A stretch of 64,000 nt of DNA from Vampirovibrionales bacterium (GCA_029262635.1 JAJCZA010000007.1:56300-120299); one strand, 5' to 3'. Positions 1-8,296 are shown, counted from the stretch's first letter. Made by a program: numbers and translations. Notes: generated by a model from the letters alone, not told the origin.

Positions 1-665
1 ACTTCTGGCGCAAAATGCACCGTAGGAAGCTCTTCACCCTGAGTATCGATTTTTAGAACCGCAAGGTCAGCCGCTTCATCCAGAGCGATAATCTGAGCCG
101 GATAGATTTTTCGATTAATTTCGACGGTGATTTTACCCGCTTGGTTCAAGACGGCTTTAACCACATGGTGATTGGTTAGAACCACCCCGTCAGGCTGACA
201 GACAAACCCGGTTCCATCCGATTTTGGGATGCCTCCTTTTTCCAGACTAAAATCCCTAAAGAAAGGCGCAAATTCGTCCTGTCTCACTGTGGACATTTTA
301 TCCGTTGGGGTAGTGGGCCTTTCGTACTTTATCTGAATCTTGGCCGTTCGAGGTCTTAAGTAATCCAGTAACGCTACCTTTTCCGCCGAACTCGCCGCCA
401 GTCCTGAGAGTTTAGGATCCACGGCGACGGGACGCACGCCGTCATCTGGGCACGTGCTGAAAGTTAGCTGATGATTCGATTTCAGATTATCCGGAATCAC
501 ACTCCGAGTCGTAATTTCAACCGAATCCGCACCGGTTGGTGGTTGAGCCGATACCAAGCCCGGCGAAAGAAGAGCCGTCAATGCGACCATTCCTATTTTA
601 AGCGAGTTTAACGGTTTGGATTTTTGTGGGAACCGGGCACCAAAAGTAACTGGAGAAGAAAGCAT
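1..665 (-). CDS. HtrA-like serine protease paralog, N-terminal part (cut by window edge)
   Basis: The minus strand is open from an ATG at 665 to the window edge (221 codons). It encodes a short N-terminal stretch with the peptide VTFGA, a hydrophobic export segment ending near VSA, a linker, and the start of a trypsin-like domain with the catalytic-His block TNHHVV and the Asp block EAADLAVLKI. The Ser block lies beyond the edge. It aligns along its whole visible length with the next gene (shared STCPDDG/PTCPDDD, TGFVCQ/TGFICQ), so the two are tandem duplicates. A GAGGAT ribosome site precedes the ATG. Likely an exported quality-control protease; its activity cannot be judged without the Ser region. 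Confidence 0.8.
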   Translation of the reverse strand, partial: MLSSPVTFGARFPQKSKPLNSLKIGMVALTALLSPGLVSAQPPTGADSVEITTRSVIPDNLKSNHQLTFSTCPDDGVRPVAVDPKLSGLAASSAEKVALLDYLRPRTAKIQIKYERPTTPTDKMSTVRQDEFAPFFRDFSLEKGGIPKSDGTGFVCQPDGVVLTNHHVVKAVLNQAGKITVEINRKIYPAQIIALDEAADLAVLKIDTQGEELPTVHFAPE

Positions 666-768
666 TATCGAAAAATCCTCATCCCATAACGAGTAATAAA
701 CATCCTAATAGAAACCCAAGCAAGAATACAAATTGCCTTTTGCCGCTCTTATAATATTTAAAAAGGGC

Positions 769-2400
769 TTAAGACGTTTTGTTGTCTTTGCTTTCACCCG
801 GGAACGATACGGTTTTCTTTTTCCCATCACGAATCAAGGTCAGCTCAAACGCCTCATCCTGAAAAATCGATTTAACCTGAGCGATAAATTGGGGCATAGA
901 TTCAAACGATTGCCCATTCACCGCCACAATCACATCACCCAGCTGAAAATTACCCGAAGACGCCGCTAAGGTTGGCTCGCCATTCGCGCCCGTGGGAATA
1001 ATACTTCCTACAGAAACGCCAAAAGTCTCATCCATCCGTTCTGAAACACCTAATGCAATGTCACGAACGATCTTTAGCTCATTTGCCTCCAACTCACCTT
1101 TGGCAAGTTCCTGAATATCCTTATTACTAAGAAAAGTCATTTCATGCAGAGGCCTAATGTCAATCCCTATGGATAAACGATTATCAATAGGTTTTCCCGC
1201 ATGTAATCGGTTAATAGCCCCTTCAATATATTCTTGAGGTGCTACATAACCTTGTCCCTCAACAAAGGGGTCAGCGCTTTTAGCGAAGAGTTGTCCTAAC
1301 ATTTCCCCCTTTATATTTACAGAGGCTCCACCGGAGTTTCCTTTATTAACAGCGCTATTGACAATATGAAAAGGGGGTGACGGGTCGTTCCATTCAGGTG
1401 GAGATACTTGATAGAGGGCAGATAAATCCCCGATATTCATTACATTCTTAAACCCTGTGGGATTTCCCATTGACGCTACGAGTTCCCCTTTTTTCACTTC
1501 AGGAGCAAAGGAAAGAGTTGGCAACTTTTCACCTCTCGTATCAATTTTTAAAAAAGCAAGATCGACGTAAGGATCCGTGGCTATAAGCTTCGCTTGATAG
1601 CGTTTAGTCCCTAAATCAACCACTATTTCTCCTCCCTCTTCCACCTTCTCAATAACATGATGATTCGTTAGAATTAACCCATCTTCTTGACATATAAAAC
1701 CTGTTCCTGCTTGACCTCTAGGAGGAGAGGGCTCTGGATTATTTTTTGGTGTTTGAAAGTTTTCTGTCGATTTTTCAAGCTCTGGCAATAACTCTTGAGG
1801 AAGTGCAGGAAAAACATATTGTCCGTTAGGCAATTTAAATTGCTCTATAAATTTGGCTAGTTCAGGAGGTGTTTCCATAAAATTAAAAAAGTTGGCATAA
1901 GATTCATTGGCTTCATTTGGAGAAGATGGTTTCTTAGAGTCTGTAGGAGGGAGTTTGGAAACGGAGCTTGGATTGGGCTTCGTTAAAATCAAGACGGTTC
2001 GGGGTTCTAAATATTCGGCTAATGCCACTTGTTCTGCGGAGATAAGTTTGGATCCTCGAAGGTTCTCAGCCACTTCGGCCGGGCGTTGGTCGTCATCGGG
2101 ACAGGTGGGGGAGGTGGGGCGGTGGTCTGATTTTAAACTGGCGGGAATTTCAAAGCTGTCGTTACTTGAGGCCTCCTGACTCGCCATGGCCCAAGAGGGG
2201 AAAAGAAGAGCCGCAAAAGCAAAAAGCCCGGCCTTTAAGAAAGAACTTTTGTGAGAGGCTTTTGAACGTGAATCCCCTGAAAACATCACGTCATCCGAAA
2301 GGGTTCCTCTTAACTGTTGAGAGGGTGAAAAAGTAGTTTTAGAAGCCCCCTGCTGGTTTTTGGCAACCAAAGTAGGTGCTGAATATACCGAAAAATCCAT
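769..2400 (-). CDS. HtrA/DegP-like serine protease with C-terminal PDZ domain
   Basis: A 543-residue exported protease. After an unusual N-terminal extension of about 50 residues comes a hydrophobic export segment (about 54-73, ending SWAMASQ), then a Pro/Ser-rich linker of more than 150 residues, then a chymotrypsin-fold domain with catalytic His (TNHHVI, about 248), Asp (DPYVDLAFLKI, about 280) and Ser (GNSGG, about 356). A PDZ domain fills the last 120 residues (GVSVGSIIP, GDVIVAVNG). The family degrades or refolds damaged envelope proteins. I chose the ATG at 2400 rather than the upstream in-frame start because an AAGGGG site lies just before it. It is followed 100 bp later by a tandem paralog, suggesting duplication and divergence. 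Confidence 0.85.
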   Translation of the reverse strand: MDFSVYSAPTLVAKNQQGASKTTFSPSQQLRGTLSDDVMFSGDSRSKASHKSSFLKAGLFAFAALLFPSWAMASQEASSNDSFEIPASLKSDHRPTSPTCPDDDQRPAEVAENLRGSKLISAEQVALAEYLEPRTVLILTKPNPSSVSKLPPTDSKKPSSPNEANESYANFFNFMETPPELAKFIEQFKLPNGQYVFPALPQELLPELEKSTENFQTPKNNPEPSPPRGQAGTGFICQEDGLILTNHHVIEKVEEGGEIVVDLGTKRYQAKLIATDPYVDLAFLKIDTRGEKLPTLSFAPEVKKGELVASMGNPTGFKNVMNIGDLSALYQVSPPEWNDPSPPFHIVNSAVNKGNSGGASVNIKGEMLGQLFAKSADPFVEGQGYVAPQEYIEGAINRLHAGKPIDNRLSIGIDIRPLHEMTFLSNKDIQELAKGELEANELKIVRDIALGVSERMDETFGVSVGSIIPTGANGEPTLAASSGNFQLGDVIVAVNGQSFESMPQFIAQVKSIFQDEAFELTLIRDGKKKTVSFPGESKDNKTS

Positions 2401-2518
2401 TGAAAAACCCCTTACGAATAATCTAAAAACAAACGTCACTAATCAAGGCACTAGCCAAAGTTCGTTACAAGGGTAACATGGAGAAAACCCATAAGCAATC
2501 GCTGATCGGCAAAAGAAC

Positions 2519-3529
2519 CTATAACGTCGGCTGAGGGACCAACTGACGTCCGGATAGAATCTGATCGATCTGATCAAAGATTTTGGGGTTCAAGGCGAGG
2601 GTGAGGTGATCAATGGCCGGATCCTCGATGATCAGATTATTCACCTCACCGTTCTCATTGCCGTGCTCAGATTTTTCAAGTAAACCTTTACGAAAGTGAA
2701 CCATCATATCCCAAATGGTCAAAAAGCTATGATACGCCACATCCTTCGATTTTTGCGCCACGTTCAGGTTCCATTGAATCAACTGATCGAAAACCTGCGG
2801 AATGGGCTTGCCCGGATTCCGGGGAATCCACATATTTTTAAGGTGCTTAACCCCTTCGGCCCCCATAAAGCCACTACCTAAAGAGATCAGATGCTTAACC
2901 GGTGTTGTATCATCACCTGTATGATGATTTTCCAGAAAATACTTGGCCACAATTCCGCCTAGGCAATGCCCTACCAAGTTAACCTGATTCACATTACAAT
3001 ACTGTTGAACCCGTTCAATCTCTTTTTTTAAGGCACCAGCGGCGGAATCCACATCAGCAAACCCTTCATCCGGAAGCGAAACCACCGAAACATTGTACCC
3101 TTGTCCCTGAAAATAGCTGTGCATTTCCCGAAAGAAAACGGGAGGTGTATTCAGCCCCGGCACAATCAACACAGGAAGGTGCGGGCTTTTAACATAGGGT
3201 GCGGACTCTAACTCCGGGATATAGTCCGCGGCAAATTTCCCCCGACGGTTCAGTGCATAGTAGTCTTGTCGAGCACGCTTGCTCACTTGGGCAATACGAA
3301 AAATAGCGCTGAAATAAGTCATGAGAAAGGCATTCAGTCGACCAATTTTCTGGCGGCGGGCCGGTGTGACAAAATCACTGTTGAAATAATCCTGAATATT
3401 CCGAATTTCCATCTCACACAGGCATCGGTGGATGGGGTGCAGTTTCATCAGGGCAATCGCCACCATACTCCCGATTCGGGAATACATCCAAGGAATCTCT
3501 TTTTTCTCAAACTGAGAACTTTTGGCCAT
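2519..3529 (-). CDS. Alpha/beta hydrolase (lipase-like) with Cys nucleophile
   Basis: A 336-residue alpha/beta-hydrolase. The core starts at about 118 (LPVLIVPGLN, oxyanion region). The nucleophile elbow reads GHCLGG at about 187-192, so Cys189 stands where lipases have Ser; the codon is TGC. A candidate catalytic His is in PAIDHLTLAL (about 308), with acidic residues just before it. The family includes lipases and esterases, and also PHA synthases, which use Cys in a G-x-C-x-G box. No PHA genes lie nearby, so the substrate is open. The N-terminal 100 residues are helical and lack a clear signal peptide. It may be a lipase variant, an acyltransferase, or PhaC-like. Confidence 0.7.
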   Translation of the reverse strand: MAKSSQFEKKEIPWMYSRIGSMVAIALMKLHPIHRCLCEMEIRNIQDYFNSDFVTPARRQKIGRLNAFLMTYFSAIFRIAQVSKRARQDYYALNRRGKFAADYIPELESAPYVKSPHLPVLIVPGLNTPPVFFREMHSYFQGQGYNVSVVSLPDEGFADVDSAAGALKKEIERVQQYCNVNQVNLVGHCLGGIVAKYFLENHHTGDDTTPVKHLISLGSGFMGAEGVKHLKNMWIPRNPGKPIPQVFDQLIQWNLNVAQKSKDVAYHSFLTIWDMMVHFRKGLLEKSEHGNENGEVNNLIIEDPAIDHLTLALNPKIFDQIDQILSGRQLVPQPTL

Positions 3530-3618
3530 TTTTATTTTCTACCTACGAATCTAATATTAATCATACCATTAATCCCCTTCGCAAACGATAGGCTTCACAT
3601 AAAAGGGCAAGCCATGAC

Positions 3619-3646
3619 TTGACAACGCCATCCTTATTACTACAGA
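3619..3646 (+). promoter_or_regulatory. Candidate sigma70-type promoter for the metallopeptidase gene
   Basis: A perfect TTGACA at 3619-3624 is followed after 16 bases by TACAGA, about 50 bp upstream of the first ATG of the rightward gene. The -35 box is strong and the -10 is weak. This is a pattern match only. Confidence 0.4.
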
Positions 3647-3801
3647 ATAGCATACATTAATTTATAAGTCTTTAATTAGGGGAGTGAGTCATCTATGCAA
3701 ATTACCCAGCCCGTTGCTCTATTCGGCGCCAACAAGCAACACCTAAGCCCGAACCCGCAGAAACAGCTCATACCAGCCTATCCAATAACGCTCCGGACAG
3801 C

Positions 3802-5514
3802 TTGGAAATCCGTTTTGGGCAACAACAAAACGAGATAGAGAAGGAGGCGGCTGCCTTTGCCAAAACCCACGGCGAGCAATTAAAGGCATTAAGCAAAACC
3901 TGTGACGAAACCTGCTGGGAGCTTTACACGCAGGGCGGAGCAGACGGCCGGTTAGAAGCCTTCCAGGAGGCGGAAATGAAACACCTGGAGTACAAAAAGA
4001 ATCCAGATTATTTTCAGAAGGCTTCAACCTTCCATGATTCACCCGAGATCAATAACCCACAGCTCAAGCGTCAGATTGAGATTCTGTACAATATCTTCCG
4101 TCAAGGGAGCATGAGTCCTGAAATTCAGAAAACCCTCATCCAGAAGGGTGCCGAAACAGAAGCGCTGTACAATGGCTTCCGCACAAGTATCGATGGCAAA
4201 GTAATGGGAAATCAGGAAATCAAAAAACGATTCAAAGACAGCACCGATCCGGCAGAGGCTCAGAAGCTTTGGGAGGCCCAACAGACCATTGGAACCTACA
4301 GAGGAGAGGAAAACAAGGGGCCTAGCGTTGCTGAGCGAATCGTCGAATTGGCCAACACCCGAAACCAGATGGCTCAGAAGAACGGCTTCAGCGATTATTA
4401 CAGCATGTCGTTGCATTTCCAAGATATTGACGAACAAAAGCTTGTCACCATCATGAACCAATTAAAAACGGCAACAGACCAGCCTTATGCCCAACTGATG
4501 AATCAGCTGGACGGGGTGGCCAGAGAACGGTTCAAGTTGCCGAGTACTAAAAGCACCCGACTGCCATGGTTTCAGGCGGAAAGCAATAGGGAAACACTTT
4601 TCAATTTCAGAGCCGATGATTACCTGGAAGGTAAAGATCCTGTTCCCTTAGTGGAAAAAGCGGCCAATTTAATGGGGAACTCCGTTCAATGGCTCATTGA
4701 CAAGAGCAGTTTGTACTACGAGCCGGACAACAAAGGGAAATCTCAGCATTGGGCCCTCTTTCCTATTGATACCAATGATGTGCGGGTATTAGCCAATATT
4801 GACAAAGGGTTCAAGAATAACATGGCATACGCCTTAGATGTCTTGTTCCACGAAGCTCTGGGCCACGGATTGGATTTCTCCCAAATGGATCCCAATCTCC
4901 CGGAAGTCTTCCAAAAATTACACACCATCACCACCGAAGCCAGCGCCATGTTACACCAGGACTTGATGACCAGTGAAGCAATGTTTCGAGAGGTTGTGGG
5001 TTTAGACGCGGAAGAGAGCAAAACAGTTGCCAAGAAGGCTCAAGCCTACGCCGCTGTCGATAAACTCTCCAGAATTCGAACGATGCTCACCATTATTGAT
5101 TTCGAACGCTCTCTCTACAAAACTCTGGCAAACAAGCCGGATACCTCACTACAAGGAATTAACGACCTCTGGTGGCAGAAACAGGAGAAGTATAGAAGCT
5201 TAAAACGTCCTCCTGGTCAAGAGAATCAGGCTGACTGGACCCAAGTTCCCCATTATGCCTTTGCTCCGGTATACTTTCAAAATTATTTATTGGCGGATAT
5301 CCAACGAGCCCAGGTACTCAGTCACATCAACGAAACCTTCCGCCCAGGTCAGCCGCCTAACTCCGACTGCCTGCTTACTCCGGAAGCCGGGGAGTTTCTA
5401 AAGGAACATCGTGCCAAAGGGGCAACTGATCCGTGGGCTCAAATCGCCCAGAACATAACAGGCAACCCGCTAGACCCTACCGCACTCGTAAAGGAAATGT
5501 GGAAGGGAGAATAG
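3802..5514 (+). CDS. M2/M3-like zinc metallopeptidase with HExxxH motif
   Basis: A 570-residue mostly helical peptidase resembling the M3/M2 oligopeptidases: an N-terminal helical half, the block NGFSDYYSMSLHFQDID at about 195-210, a zinc site, and a C-terminal substrate block (VPHYAFAPVYFQNYLLADI). The zinc motif reads HEALGH (His350, Glu351, His355), with one extra residue compared with the usual HExxH, and a possible third ligand Glu379. HExxxH is known in family M49 (DPP III). The displayed start is TTG. A better signal is an ATG at 3695 with an AGGGGAG site, encoding MQITQPVALFGA, but that frame stops at once; the main frame is open from 3688, so a 1-nt shift near 3724-3740 separates them. 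Probably cytoplasmic peptide degradation. Confidence 0.7.
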   Translation: MEIRFGQQQNEIEKEAAAFAKTHGEQLKALSKTCDETCWELYTQGGADGRLEAFQEAEMKHLEYKKNPDYFQKASTFHDSPEINNPQLKRQIEILYNIFRQGSMSPEIQKTLIQKGAETEALYNGFRTSIDGKVMGNQEIKKRFKDSTDPAEAQKLWEAQQTIGTYRGEENKGPSVAERIVELANTRNQMAQKNGFSDYYSMSLHFQDIDEQKLVTIMNQLKTATDQPYAQLMNQLDGVARERFKLPSTKSTRLPWFQAESNRETLFNFRADDYLEGKDPVPLVEKAANLMGNSVQWLIDKSSLYYEPDNKGKSQHWALFPIDTNDVRVLANIDKGFKNNMAYALDVLFHEALGHGLDFSQMDPNLPEVFQKLHTITTEASAMLHQDLMTSEAMFREVVGLDAEESKTVAKKAQAYAAVDKLSRIRTMLTIIDFERSLYKTLANKPDTSLQGINDLWWQKQEKYRSLKRPPGQENQADWTQVPHYAFAPVYFQNYLLADIQRAQVLSHINETFRPGQPPNSDCLLTPEAGEFLKEHRAKGATDPWAQIAQNITGNPLDPTALVKEMWKGE

Positions 5515-5525
5515 CCCAAAACCAG

Positions 5526-6413
5526 CTATTGCTCGATGTCAATCCCAGATTGTGCTTCATTAGTGCTACACCCCTGACATTTTGCCATGGCATCACTGAT
5601 GAGACGAACCTGACGAACCAGTTCCGCCAGCTCATCCAGTGACAGAGCTTGATCAGCATCTGAAACAGATTGCTCCGGCCTTGGATGAGCTTCTACCAAT
5701 AAACCATCTGCGCCGATAGCGATTCCCGCACGGGAAGCCGGAATAATCAGGCTACGCTGTCCTGTCGCATGGCTGGGATCCACAATAACGGGCAGGTGTG
5801 TTTTCTCCTTCAAAAGTGCCACAGAAGCCAGGTCCAATACATTGCGCGTTGCCGGATCAAAACTTCGGATTCCGCGTTCACAAAGAATCACCTGTTCATT
5901 ACCACCAGCTAAGATGTACTCCGCCGCGTTCATAAACTCATCCAACGTCGCCGCAAGTCCTCGCTTTAATAGAATCGGCTTATTTACCTTGCCCAAAGCC
6001 TTGAGCAAATCAAAATTCTGCATGTTTCGAGACCCGACCTGCAGGCAATCCACGTAATCTAGCATCAATGGAATCTGCTCAACACTCATGACTTCTGAAA
6101 TAACGGCCAATCCTACCTCCTGGCCAATTGTCGCTAATAGACGAATGCCCTCTTCACCCATTCCCTGAAAAGAATAAGGCGAGGTTCTTGGCTTAAAAGC
6201 ACCCGCCCGAAGCCCTCTAACGCCCAGCATTTTTAACGTCAGCGCCACTTCACGCAATTGTTCATAGGATTCTACAGCACACGGACCGGCAATCACCACA
6301 GGCTCCGCACCACCAATCCGCATCTGACCAATACTAATTTCCGTTTTATGATCCGGGCGTTGTTTGGCATGTTTTTGAGGGTTCTGCTTTAAGGCTTTTA
6401 AATCTGGGGTCAT
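5526..6413 (-). CDS. aroF: 3-deoxy-7-phosphoheptulonate (DAHP) synthase, KDOPS-like type
   Basis: A 295-residue cytoplasmic enzyme that condenses phosphoenolpyruvate and erythrose 4-phosphate, the first step of the shikimate pathway to Phe, Tyr and Trp. Visible blocks: VVIAGPCAVES, LRAGAFKPRTSPYSFQG, QVGSRNMQN, LLKRGLAATLDEF and VDPSHATGQRS, in family order. The segment before the barrel is only about 45 residues, too short for a full ACT domain, so allosteric feedback may be weak. I chose the ATG at 6413 because an AAAGGAA site precedes it; the longer ORF runs back into the terminator hairpin. Upstream lie a promoter, a Tyr/Phe-rich leader peptide and an attenuator, which could supply the end-product control. 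It converges on the metallopeptidase gene. Confidence 0.92.
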   Translation of the reverse strand: MTPDLKALKQNPQKHAKQRPDHKTEISIGQMRIGGAEPVVIAGPCAVESYEQLREVALTLKMLGVRGLRAGAFKPRTSPYSFQGMGEEGIRLLATIGQEVGLAVISEVMSVEQIPLMLDYVDCLQVGSRNMQNFDLLKALGKVNKPILLKRGLAATLDEFMNAAEYILAGGNEQVILCERGIRSFDPATRNVLDLASVALLKEKTHLPVIVDPSHATGQRSLIIPASRAGIAIGADGLLVEAHPRPEQSVSDADQALSLDELAELVRQVRLISDAMAKCQGCSTNEAQSGIDIEQ

Positions 6414-6468
6414 GAAAATCAATTCCTTTGGATTACTGTTTATTTTTTGAGAAACCGCTACCAAAAAC

Positions 6469-6554
6469 AAAGACCGCAAGCCTTTAGATTGGCCTGCGGT
6501 CTTTGTTTCTTGGAAGTTTAAGTCAACACCTAATCTTCACAAGACCGACAGGCC
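6469..6554 (-). promoter_or_regulatory. Transcription attenuator in the aroF leader
   Basis: Three minus-strand segments form two exclusive hairpins. Segments 3 (6504-6491) and 4 (6482-6469) pair over 14 bp with one G-U, loop of 8, followed by TTTGTTTTTGG: an intrinsic terminator. Segment 2 (6554-6541), inside the leader gene just after its Tyr/Phe codons, reads GGCCTGTCGGTCTT and pairs with segment 3 over 13 bp with one bulged U: an antiterminator. A ribosome stalled at the aromatic codons would leave segment 2 free and permit read-through into aroF; one that reaches the stop codon would cover segment 2 and allow termination. This is the classical logic of pheA/trp attenuation. A further 10-bp pairing exists between 6622-6613 and 6514-6505. 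Confidence 0.85.
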
Positions 6555-6601
6555 CTGCTAAAAAAATAAAAGTAGAAATAGGTGTTCGTATTGCGGTTCA
6601 T
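6530..6601 (-). CDS. Aromatic-rich leader peptide of the aroF attenuator
   Basis: A 23-codon ORF (ATG at 6601, TAG at 6532-6530) whose residues 8-14 read YFYFYFF: seven consecutive Tyr/Phe codons. It ends in CRSCED. It lies about 45 nt after the predicted transcription start and 26 nt before the terminator hairpin. Its role would be to sense charged tRNA-Tyr and tRNA-Phe by ribosome stalling, as in the E. coli pheA leader. The ribosome site is weak (TTGGAAA) and overlaps a segment that could pair just before the terminator. Confidence 0.85.
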   Translation of the reverse strand: MNRNTNTYFYFYFFSRACRSCED

Positions 6602-6646
6602 AAAAAATAGTTTCCAAGAAAATTTTTAAATCAACTGAAGCTTCTG

Positions 6647-6675
6647 ATTTAAGCGAAATCGAAAAATTTTGTCAA
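6647..6675 (-). promoter_or_regulatory. Promoter of the aroF leader transcript
   Basis: On the minus strand a perfect TTGACA (6675-6670) is followed after exactly 17 bases by TTAAAT (6652-6647). The position, about 45 nt before the leader peptide start, fits a sigma70 promoter for the attenuated aroF transcript. Confidence 0.7.
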
Positions 6676-6768
6676 GGTTTTAATCTCTCTAAATAAAAAC
6701 AAGCCCCTTGCTAAAATTGCCCTGACTCGCTCAGGCGGGTGCTTTATTACTTATTAAAAGAACACTCC

Positions 6769-7053
6769 CTACTTTTTCTTAAACACCCTCTGAGTCCACT
6801 GCTTTATTCGTTTCCACTCAAACGCAATCACAACCAAACTACCCATAGGAACAATAAAGATCAAGACAACTTTTGCGGGCCAGCCCATATTTTCCGGCAC
6901 TTTTAACGAGCTTAAATCCGGTTTGGGTTTGGTTGGCGGTACAGGTTTCTCGCCAAATTGAATCGCCTTTTTCGGTCGAATAGACGCCGCTCTGTTCTCA
7001 CTATTTTTTTTACTACTCTTTGACGCCGAGGTCATTCCTAAAGCAATGTTCAT
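6769..7053 (-). CDS. Small single-pass membrane protein of unknown function
   Basis: 94 residues from the ATG at 7053, which has an AGAGGGAG site upstream; the longer ORF start at 7170 has none. A basic Ser/Lys-rich N-terminal part contains AIQFGEKPV, one of several FG-type peptides in this window, then a Pro-rich stretch, one transmembrane helix (about 62-80, VVLIFIVPMGSLVVIAF) and a short basic tail. No family recognised. A weak hairpin (6721-6735) follows its stop, before the aroF promoter. Confidence 0.5.
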   Translation of the reverse strand: MNIALGMTSASKSSKKNSENRAASIRPKKAIQFGEKPVPPTKPKPDLSSLKVPENMGWPAKVVLIFIVPMGSLVVIAFEWKRIKQWTQRVFKKK

Positions 7054-7169
7054 TAGGCGTAAAAACTCCCTCTCTTTTCTAGCTACAATCATACAACAAC
7101 TATTTAAAAAGGCTCCCGCCCTCTTCACCTTTCTTAAAATTGCCGCCATCCTCTCAAACATATGCCACA

Positions 7170-7871
7170 ATGAACTTTATGCCTTCCCCTTCCAACACTT
7201 CGAAAGATGAAAAGCAATGCCTACCTATTTTCCCTCTACCGCTGGTCTTGTTTCCCGGTATGCGCTTACCCCTTCATATCTTTGAACCTCGTTATCAAAC
7301 CATGCTCCATCATATTATGGCTGACAAACAACAGTTTGGCGTGACGCTTTACCTTCAAACCACACAAAAAAATGTCGCCATTACCACCGCCATTGGAACC
7401 CTTGCTAAAGTCACTCGCGTAAATGAGCACGACGGCGGATGGATGGATATTATGACCCAAGGACTCCAACGTTTTAAGCTGTTGGAAGTGGATAATGAAA
7501 CCCAACCTTACCTTCAAGGCATCATTGAACCGTATGCTGATCGGCTTGAAGCACCGATTGATCCACTATTTTTTAAAAACCTAAAAGAAAAATACCAAAC
7601 CATGGCCCGCCTCAGCCATCAACTCCTGAATCGAAATGCTTCTGCCCACTTGCCCGAGACCATTAACCCGGAAGAACTCTCCTACCGAATCGGCGAACAC
7701 CTGAATCAGAACATTACTGTCCAACAAGGTTTTTTAGAATTGCAATCTACTTTGAAGCGTTTACAGCGAGAAGAAGAGTTCATGGATCCCATCATTTCCC
7801 GATTAGTTGCCATGACTCAAATTAACGCCGCTTTTTCAGACGACAATGGACCTTTAACAGATAGTGAGTAA
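7170..7871 (+). CDS. Lon N-terminal (substrate-binding) domain protein
   Basis: 233 residues from the ATG at 7170. The opening LPIFPLPLVLFPGMRLPLHI then FEPRYQTM is the hallmark of the Lon N-terminal (PUA-like) domain, which here fills about residues 17-200 without the AAA or protease domains of Lon. Such stand-alone proteins occur across bacteria; their role is not settled and may be binding of unfolded segments. The gene is divergent from the small membrane protein. A second possible start (7179) lies three codons on. Confidence 0.85.
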   Translation: MNFMPSPSNTSKDEKQCLPIFPLPLVLFPGMRLPLHIFEPRYQTMLHHIMADKQQFGVTLYLQTTQKNVAITTAIGTLAKVTRVNEHDGGWMDIMTQGLQRFKLLEVDNETQPYLQGIIEPYADRLEAPIDPLFFKNLKEKYQTMARLSHQLLNRNASAHLPETINPEELSYRIGEHLNQNITVQQGFLELQSTLKRLQREEEFMDPIISRLVAMTQINAAFSDDNGPLTDSE

Positions 7872-7874
7872 CAA

Positions 7875-7910
7875 AAACGACGCCCGGATAATTCTACCCG
7901 TGCGCCGTTT
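7875..7910. terminator. Imperfect bidirectional hairpin between convergent genes
   Basis: AAACGACGCCCGG at 7875-7887 faces CCCGTGCGCCGTTT at 7897-7910 with two mismatches, between two convergent stop codons. A-rich on one side and T-rich on the other, as in bidirectional terminators. Confidence 0.5.
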
Positions 7911-7936
7911 ATCGTATCTCTCTTTACCCGTAATCG

Positions 7937-8296
7937 TTAATAATTTTTATTATAAACACAGTGAGCGTAGGCCTTTTTCATCGAGCAATCCATCTCGCCC
8001 CGACGAGAATCAAAAGCACCGACATTGTAATGATCTTTATAATCAAAAGGCACCACAGCAATTTGACGTGATGGATTTATCTGACGCCGTGTCACTCGCG
8101 CCCGCTTAATTTGCTCATGCCGCTTCTTAACCACTGCCGGGTCAATCATCAGCCCGTTTGGCTCGATACCCGGAATAACAGAAGAGCCTGCCTTTACACT
8201 GGCATAACCATCTATCACGATCTCTTCTGCCTGTGTTGCTGGTGTCACAGCAACACAAATAAATACGGCCAACCAAAGTGACAATATATATTTCAT
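7937..8296 (-). CDS. Small secreted protein of unknown function
   Basis: 119 residues from the ATG at 8296. It starts with a clear Sec signal peptide (MKYILSLWLAVFICVAV, cleavage near TQA-EE). The mature part is basic (KKRHEQIKRARVTRRQ) and has two Cys near the C-terminus (MDCSMKKAYAHCVY) that could form a disulfide. A TTG three codons upstream sits closer to the GAGGAA site and is an alternative start. No family recognised. Confidence 0.6.
   Translation of the reverse strand: MKYILSLWLAVFICVAVTPATQAEEIVIDGYASVKAGSSVIPGIEPNGLMIDPAVVKKRHEQIKRARVTRRQINPSRQIAVVPFDYKDHYNVGAFDSRRGEMDCSMKKAYAHCVYNKNY

Noticed and set aside
2519..3529. Calling this gene a PHA synthase (phaC)
   Set aside because: The GxCxGG box alone is not enough; no phaA, phaB, phaE or phasin gene is nearby and the other blocks look lipase-like.
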